Part shown: positions 41,626 through 44,952 of the stretch, piece after piece | How positions within the stretch are numbered: the first letter of the stretch is position 1 | How the letters are laid out: each line of letters starts with the position of its first letter | Origin: Micromonospora qiuiae | GTDB taxonomy: Bacteria; Actinomycetota; Actinomycetes; Mycobacteriales; Micromonosporaceae | NCBI RefSeq assembly: GCF_016863555.1 | Contig: NZ_BOPC01000058.1 | Span: 1 to 44,952, forward strand | Direction of reading: 5' to 3' | Length of the DNA stretch: 44,952 nt | Position numbers and translations under genes: made by a program | Notes under the pieces: generated by a model | Database searches by the model: none | What the model saw: only the letters and a program-made list of their open reading frames with translations | Told to the model about the DNA's origin: nothing

Positions 41626-42007
41626 CCCGCGCACCCGTCATGCAGTGGATCTTGGACCCGGAATGCCCCTCTGGGGGCAGCAACGGTCCAAGATTGCCGT
41701 GGGGGCGAGGGGCTAGCTGGGGCCACGGGAGGAGAGCCGTCCGCCCTCGCTCGGTGAGCCTCAGCGCTGGGCGGGTGACCTCGACCGATGACCAGTTCCT
41801 TCGGTGTAGGACGAGGCAGAAAACATTGAAGAGAACGGCGTAGAGAACGCCTGACGCGACGCCGCTCATCAGGTCGGCAGGCGGCCGCCCAGCGACGAGT
41901 GACAGCACGGCTTGAACGAGAACCCAGGCCAGCATGCCGATCACTAGCATGAAGAGGAACACGAGACGGGCGGACGTGCGGAACACTGTCCCGTTGCTCT
42001 CGTCCAT
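41489..42007 (-). CDS. Two-helix membrane protein with abnormal 3' end
   Basis: A 172-residue frame. The convincing part is residues 1 to about 95: MDESNGTVFRTSARLVFL, membrane helix 1 (about 13-36), PPADLMSG, helix 2 (about 45-64) and a strand-like WSSVEVTRPALRLTERGRTALLPW that looks like the start of a small cytoplasmic domain. Beyond that the frame runs through inverted repeat 4 and into the antisense of the polymerase-domain gene, giving a low-complexity tail. The natural 3' end was probably lost. The ATG at 42007 follows GGAAGGACC. It is likely downstream in the same transcript as the gene at 42093-42394. Confidence 0.6.
   Translation of the reverse strand: MDESNGTVFRTSARLVFLFMLVIGMLAWVLVQAVLSLVAGRPPADLMSGVASGVLYAVLFNVFCLVLHRRNWSSVEVTRPALRLTERGRTALLPWPQLAPRPHGNLGPLLPPEGHSGSKIHCMTGARVSGGGRGPWRVEPASVRRASSGGRAGRAGRPRQQRRPVRPTPAAA
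41649..41694. repeat. Inverted repeat 4 (ATCTTGGACC arms)
   Basis: ATCTTGGACC (41649-41658) and GGTCCAAGAT (41685-41694) are perfect 10-bp arms; inside them TGCCCC and GGGGCA form a second stem. It lies 24 bp past the polymerase-domain gene and inside the open frame of the leftward membrane gene. The arm resembles that of inverted repeat 1 (GATCTTG). Confidence 0.75.
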
Positions 42008-42092
42008 GAAGGTCCTTCCGTCCGCAGTCACTGTGGGGCAGTCCAGCCGTCCATGGACCGCGATCGCCTCCGCTGCCCCGGGTTGGTCAGGT

Positions 42093-42394
42093 TCACCCTT
42101 GAGGGCCTCGACGAACCGCTGCCTCAACCGCCTCCTTGGCTTCCGCCAGGCCGACACCGGTGACCTCCCGGTACGCCGCGATTGCCTTGATCTTGTCGCC
42201 CCGGGTCAGGTGCTCCCGGACTCGACCGGCAGCGTGTCGGGATCAGGGACTCCCAGATGCTGCGCCACCAGCGCCAGACGGCGCTCCAGTTCGGCCAGCC
42301 GGTACGCGGTGCGGGCCGACTCCCGCCGGCTTGGCATCTGCGCGAGCAGGAGGCTGATCGCGAGCACGAGGAAGAAGGCGAGAAGGAAGTCCAT
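42093..42394 (-). pseudogene. Membrane-anchored L7/L12-C-terminal-domain protein, frameshifted
   Basis: The ATG at 42394 opens a frame with one membrane helix (MDFLLAFFLVLAISLLLAQM), a short coiled-coil (TAYRLAELERRLALVAQHLG) and a stop at 42206-42208. In the -1 frame, from about 42225 to a TGA at 42093, the DNA encodes GDKIKAIAAYREVTGVGLAE then AKEAVEAAVRR, the alpha-beta-alpha fold of the ribosomal L7/L12 C-terminal domain. Actinobacterial proteins I know join exactly these two parts. The break lies near VREHLTRG, at a GTCCGGGAGC stretch. It may be a true one-base loss, programmed -1 frameshifting or a sequencing error. Confidence 0.7.
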
Positions 42395-42450
42395 GCCGGT
42401 GATCGAAGCAGGCCGCTCTGCGGCGGGGCAAGGGAACTCCGCGTCAGGAG

Positions 42451-42648
42451 TCAGCTCGGGGCGCCGCCCTTCACGCCGCTCACGAAGGACCGCCATTGGG
42501 AGGCGTCGAACAGCAACGCCGGCCCGTCAACGTCCTTGCTGTCCCGGACAGCCACGACGCCGGGAAGATTGTCCGCCACCTCAACACAGTTGCCCTGGGC
42601 GGTGCTCCGGCGGCTCTTGCGCCACGTCGCGCCGGTCAGATCAGTCAT
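42451..42648 (-). CDS. DUF397 family protein
   Basis: A 65-residue protein of the small DUF397 family, with the signature WRKSRRSTAQGNCVEVA then VAVRDSKDVDGPALLFDASQW. DUF397 genes in actinomycetes are typically paired with a Scr1/WhiJ-type XRE regulator and may act as its partner or antagonist. Here the ATG overlaps the regulator's last codons by 8 bases, confirming the pair. The target is unknown. Confidence 0.94.
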   Translation of the reverse strand: MTDLTGATWRKSRRSTAQGNCVEVADNLPGVVAVRDSKDVDGPALLFDASQWRSFVSGVKGGAPS

Positions 42649-43510
42649 GGTGCCTCTCTTTGATCCGCCGCATAAGAGTGCGGGATTCCTCGACGCTCAA
42701 CGCCTCGGCGCTGAGCTGGTTCCAGACCTCGGCATATGCTCGAACCTCTGCCACCCGGTCAAGGTATAGCGCGCCGGACAGGCCCTCGTTGTACACGGTT
42801 GTGGGCTCGGCTGACCTGGCGCCCTGTGTTGGAAAATCCAGGATCACGAAGTTCCCCGCCACAGCCACGTCGCTGAGTCTTCTGCGGAGTGGCAGCACCC
42901 TGACCGTAACGTTGGGAGCATCGCTGGCGGTGATCAACTTGTCGATCTGATTGGTCATACCTGGCGTGGTCTTGTACAAGAGACCTTCTTCCAAAATTGC
43001 CTCCACCATCGGAGCCGCAGGCCGATTCCTGGTGAGGATGCGTTGGCGTTCCATCCTCAGTTCGACGTGCTTCGCGATCTCCTCGTCGGTAGCGCCGCCG
43101 GCTTGGGTCCGCGCCAGTTCCGCGGTGTACTCGGGAGTCTGTAGTAGGCCCGGAACCAGGGCGTGCTCGTAGGTACGGATGCGGCTTGCGGCTGCCTCAA
43201 GCCCCACGTACAGCTGGAACCAGCGGGGGATCACCTCGCCATAGGCGTGGTACCAGCCCTTGCCCTTGGACTCTTTGGCGAGGCTGACCAGAACCTCCGA
43301 CATCTCCGGCGAGGCGCCGTAGAGCCGGCACATCTGCTCGACGTCCAATGCCCGGATCGGGGTCTGGCCCGACTCGATGCGGTACATCTTGGCCCGGGAC
43401 CATTCAAGATCTGCGGCGGCGGCTTCCAAGCCGATCCCGGCCTGCTCCCGGGTCTGGCGGAGCAGCCGCCCAAGTTGCCGTCGAGGCACCGTAGAGCCGA
43501 CTTCAACCAT
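42641..43510 (-). CDS. XRE-family regulator of the Scr1/DUF5753 type
   Basis: A 289-residue transcription factor. An N-terminal helix-turn-helix is at about 10-65 (LGRLLRQTREQAGIGLEAAAADLEWSRAKMYRIESG). A DUF5753 domain covers about 85-280 (WFQLYVGLEAAASRIRTYEHALVPGLLQTPEYTAEL, then YNEGLSGALYLDR). The ATG at 43510 follows GGGAGGGCGAC. It is the upstream partner of the DUF397 gene and diverges from the small genes at 43689-44219 over a promoter region with repeated GTCTCA half-sites, which may be its operator. Confidence 0.93.
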   Translation of the reverse strand: MVEVGSTVPRRQLGRLLRQTREQAGIGLEAAAADLEWSRAKMYRIESGQTPIRALDVEQMCRLYGASPEMSEVLVSLAKESKGKGWYHAYGEVIPRWFQLYVGLEAAASRIRTYEHALVPGLLQTPEYTAELARTQAGGATDEEIAKHVELRMERQRILTRNRPAAPMVEAILEEGLLYKTTPGMTNQIDKLITASDAPNVTVRVLPLRRRLSDVAVAGNFVILDFPTQGARSAEPTTVYNEGLSGALYLDRVAEVRAYAEVWNQLSAEALSVEESRTLMRRIKERHHD

Positions 43511-43522
43511 CGGTCGCCCTCC

Positions 43523-43610
43523 CTGTCTCATGCTGACACGTCATCGGGCTCGCCGTGAGACGGCTTATGCATCACAAAGCGAAAGGAGTGTCCCAAGCCG
43601 ACTGTCTCAC
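43523..43610. promoter_or_regulatory. Repeated GTCTCA half-sites in the divergent promoter region
   Basis: CTGTCTCA occurs at 43523-43530, GTGAGAC with GGCTT at 43555-43566, and AAGCCGACTGTCTCAC at 43595-43610. The last two form an inverted repeat (12 paired bases with a 4-nt bulge). The spacing and symmetry suggest an operator for the adjacent XRE regulator; that link is inference. Confidence 0.4.
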
Positions 43611-43688
43611 GAAGAGCATTGCGTAGTCCATCGAGCTGCCCGGATTCTGGCTGCGGGCAGATTGACCGCTGGCTTTGGGAGGTTCGGC

Positions 43689-43949
43689 GTGGCTCGGTGG
43701 AAGTGGTTCCAGAGGACGGATGAAGCGATCGACGTGGTGGTGAGATCCGCCGGTGCCGGCAGGGAGCGTGCCGGCAGGGAGCGTGCCGGCAGGGAGCGTG
43801 CCGATCGGGGCGCGGCCGGCCGGGCGGATCGGTCGGTGGGAGACATGGCCACGGGCCAGGCTCGGCAGCGACGACTGCTCAGGGCGCGGGCGGGACAGCG
43901 ACATGTCGAGCAGCCGACGTGGCGATGCAATCGGGCGAGCTACCGGTGA
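43689..43949 (+). CDS. Small Arg-rich protein of unknown function
   Basis: An 86-residue protein. An N-terminal MARWKWFQRTDEAIDVVVRS is followed by three RERAG pentapeptide repeats (15-bp DNA repeats at about 43756-43803) and a very basic tail. GGGAGG at 43677-43682 is 6 bases before the GTG, an excellent site, and the stop overlaps the next GTG (GTGA). I recognise no domain. The repeat may have expanded recently. It is the first of a two-gene unit divergent from the XRE/DUF397 pair. Confidence 0.6.
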   Translation: MARWKWFQRTDEAIDVVVRSAGAGRERAGRERAGRERADRGAAGRADRSVGDMATGQARQRRLLRARAGQRHVEQPTWRCNRASYR

Positions 43950-44219
43950 GCGAGGAGCAGGAGCGGTGGCCCGTCGGGGTGGAGGATCTGCCCGAGATCG
44001 AGGTCGACAGGAAGCCGGAACTACTGGTGCTCGCGGCGGAGGACGGTGACCCGATCGGCTGGGCGATCGTCTTGCCCGAAGGTGACTTCTGGTTGATCCG
44101 GAACTCCACCCGGACCATGACCCACGGTTCGGGCCTCGCCACGCTGACCGGCTTCTGGGCGTCGGTCTTTGCCTGCGACGTCGGGCGGCCCCGGCTGGTC
44201 CGACGACAGGGGTCAGAGG
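43946..44219 (+). CDS. Small unknown protein, 3' end not defined
   Basis: The GTG at 43946 overlaps the previous stop and encodes an ordinary-looking acidic protein, VSEEQERWPVGVEDLPEIEV, then WAIVLPEGDFWLIRN and SGLATLTGFWASVFACDVGR, to about residue 90. No family is recognised. The frame has no stop before the end of the window: past about 44212 it reads the antisense of a GNAT gene. A one-base change near 44200 would bring in a TGA at about 44221. The true C-terminus is therefore uncertain, and the end given is the limit of convincing sequence. Confidence 0.5.
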
Positions 44220-44665
44220 TTGAGCTTCATGCCCTCGTGGCTGGCGACGAAGCCGAGACCGAGATAGAAGCGGTGCGCGTCGTGGCGGGTCTTGTCGGTG
44301 GTGAGCTGCACCAGACCGCAGCCGCGCAGCCGGGCCTGGTCGATCGCCCAGGTCATCATCTTGCGGCCCAGGCCGCGGCCCCGGTGGTCCGAGCGGATTC
44401 GGACCGACTCGATCAGCTGCCGCTCGGTGCCGTGCCGCCCGAGCCCGGGGATGTAGGTGAGCTGCATGCAGCCCAACAACTCGCCGCCGGACTCGGCGAC
44501 CACGAGCTGATTGCGCGGGTCGGCGGTGATGTCCGCGAACGCCTTCTCGTAGGTGGCGTCGACCTCGCCGACGTCACGGGTACGCCCCAGCATGTCGTCG
44601 GCGAGCAGGTCGAGCACGGCGGGCAGATCGGCCCGGACCGCCTCACGGAAGATCACGTCGCTCAT
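44213..44665 (-). CDS. GNAT-family N-acetyltransferase
   Basis: A 150-residue acetyltransferase. REAVRADLPAVLDLLADD opens the fold; QLIESVRIRSDHRGRGLGRKMM carries the acetyl-CoA R/Q-x-x-G-x-G/A loop; LTTDKTRHDAHRFYLGLGF closes it. The group is like those acting on small amines or protein N-termini, but the substrate is unknown. The ATG at 44665 is chosen because upstream codons are not protein-like. It converges with, and slightly overlaps, the open frame from 43946. Confidence 0.93.
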   Translation of the reverse strand: MSDVIFREAVRADLPAVLDLLADDMLGRTRDVGEVDATYEKAFADITADPRNQLVVAESGGELLGCMQLTYIPGLGRHGTERQLIESVRIRSDHRGRGLGRKMMTWAIDQARLRGCGLVQLTTDKTRHDAHRFYLGLGFVASHEGMKLNL

Positions 44666-44820
44666 CCCGCGAGAATCCCATACCGGCCCGGACCGATGCA
44701 CGGCAGAGCCAGGCCCGCCAACCACCACCTGCTGTGGCGGCCGAACCGCACCGATTGGTGTGGCGGACAACTTCCCCGAAACTGTCGTCGGTTCGCAGGT
44801 GTGCGGGGGCGGGGACGACG

Positions 44821-44852
44821 AAAGGGCCGCCCCCTTGTGGGGGCGGCCCTTT
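44821..44852 (-). terminator. Intrinsic terminator of the gene at the right edge
   Basis: AAAGGGCCGCCCCC (44821-44834) and GGGGGCGGCCCTTT (44839-44852) form a perfect 14-bp stem with a TTGT loop, 27 bases past the stop of the partial leftward gene. The arms carry A and T runs on both sides, so it can work either way. Confidence 0.85.
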
Positions 44853-44878
44853 GGTGTGTGTGTTCGGTTGTTGGATCG

Positions 44879-44952
44879 TCAGCTGGTGGCGGAGTAGCCG
44901 CGGGTGGCGATCCAGTTGGCGAGGGTGTCGATGTTCATCTGGTAGGTGGCTT
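44879..44952 (-). CDS. 3' end of an unidentified gene (partial)
   Basis: The last 23 codons of a leftward gene that continues beyond the window: ATYQMNIDTLANWIATRGYS, then ATS and TGA. It is supported by coding-like codon use and by the strong terminator immediately downstream. The fragment is too short to assign a family. Confidence 0.65.
   Translation of the reverse strand, partial: ATYQMNIDTLANWIATRGYSATS

Noticed and set aside
42027..42157. Extension of the membrane protein at 42007 upstream to 42157
   Set aside because: That segment is the L7/L12-like coding sequence read in another frame; the ribosome binding site is before 42007.
43756..43803. GCCGGCAGGGAGCGT tandem repeats as a regulatory iteron set
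   Set aside because: They are in frame within a small gene (RERAG repeats), so coding repeat expansion explains them better.

Overview
The window is chromosomal DNA of a high-GC actinomycete, most likely of the family Micromonosporaceae (Micromonospora/Salinispora type). The reasons are very high third-position GC, frequent GTG starts, many start/stop overlaps (GTGA, ATGA), actinobacterial marker families (DUF4193, DUF3710, DUF3093, DUF3159, DUF3000, a DUF7455-like protein, a principal sigma factor with an Ala/Lys/Pro-rich N-terminus), a Scr1-type XRE/DUF397 pair, and short dispersed intergenic repeats. Family calls come from reading motifs, not from database searches.

Layout. (1) 0-15.8 kb is conserved core: DUF7455-like protein, sigA, suhB, cei-like, DUF4193, an unknown membrane protein, DUF3093, dut, DUF3710, OB-fold, DUF3159, a TrkA pair, an APC permease, a TrmA/RumA-type RNA methyltransferase and dxs. 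From memory this follows the order of Mycobacterium tuberculosis Rv2703 to Rv2682. (2) 15.9-30.8 kb is accessory: a secreted lipoprotein, two paralogous polytopic membrane proteins with GT-C-like features facing each other, a secreted beta-propeller protein, a short-chain dehydrogenase remnant, a two-component system with an endonuclease/exonuclease/phosphatase-fold protein, a proline-rich membrane protein, a VOC protein and a fadA/fadB beta-oxidation pair. (3) 31.0-36.4 kb returns to the core order: RNase D, DUF3000, hemE-hemY-hemQ (coproporphyrin-type haem synthesis). (4) 36.5-40.0 kb is a polysaccharide-degradation patch: a cellulose-type and a chitin-type AA10 lytic polysaccharide monooxygenase, each with a palindromic operator candidate, with a GNAT, a zinc-ribbon and a CBM48-like gene between them. 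(5) 40.1-41.6 kb: msrB (again as in M. tuberculosis) divergent from a stand-alone LigD-type polymerase domain. (6) 41.5-44.95 kb is decaying accessory DNA: a membrane protein gene running through a palindrome, a frameshifted L7/L12-domain gene, DUF397/XRE regulators, a small two-gene unit whose second frame has no stop, a GNAT gene and the 3' end of one more gene.

The least explained signals are the dispersed elements. A 51-bp double GGGGCCC element occurs three times and overlaps or abuts gene ends. Long inverted repeats occur four times, two of them sharing the same arm. Two families of start-codon-bearing repeats sit at the 5' ends of genes. A frameshifted ribosomal L7/L12-like membrane protein, a short-chain dehydrogenase remnant and two LPMO operators are further leads. 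I saw no CRISPR array, rRNA, tRNA, intact transposase or phage gene.
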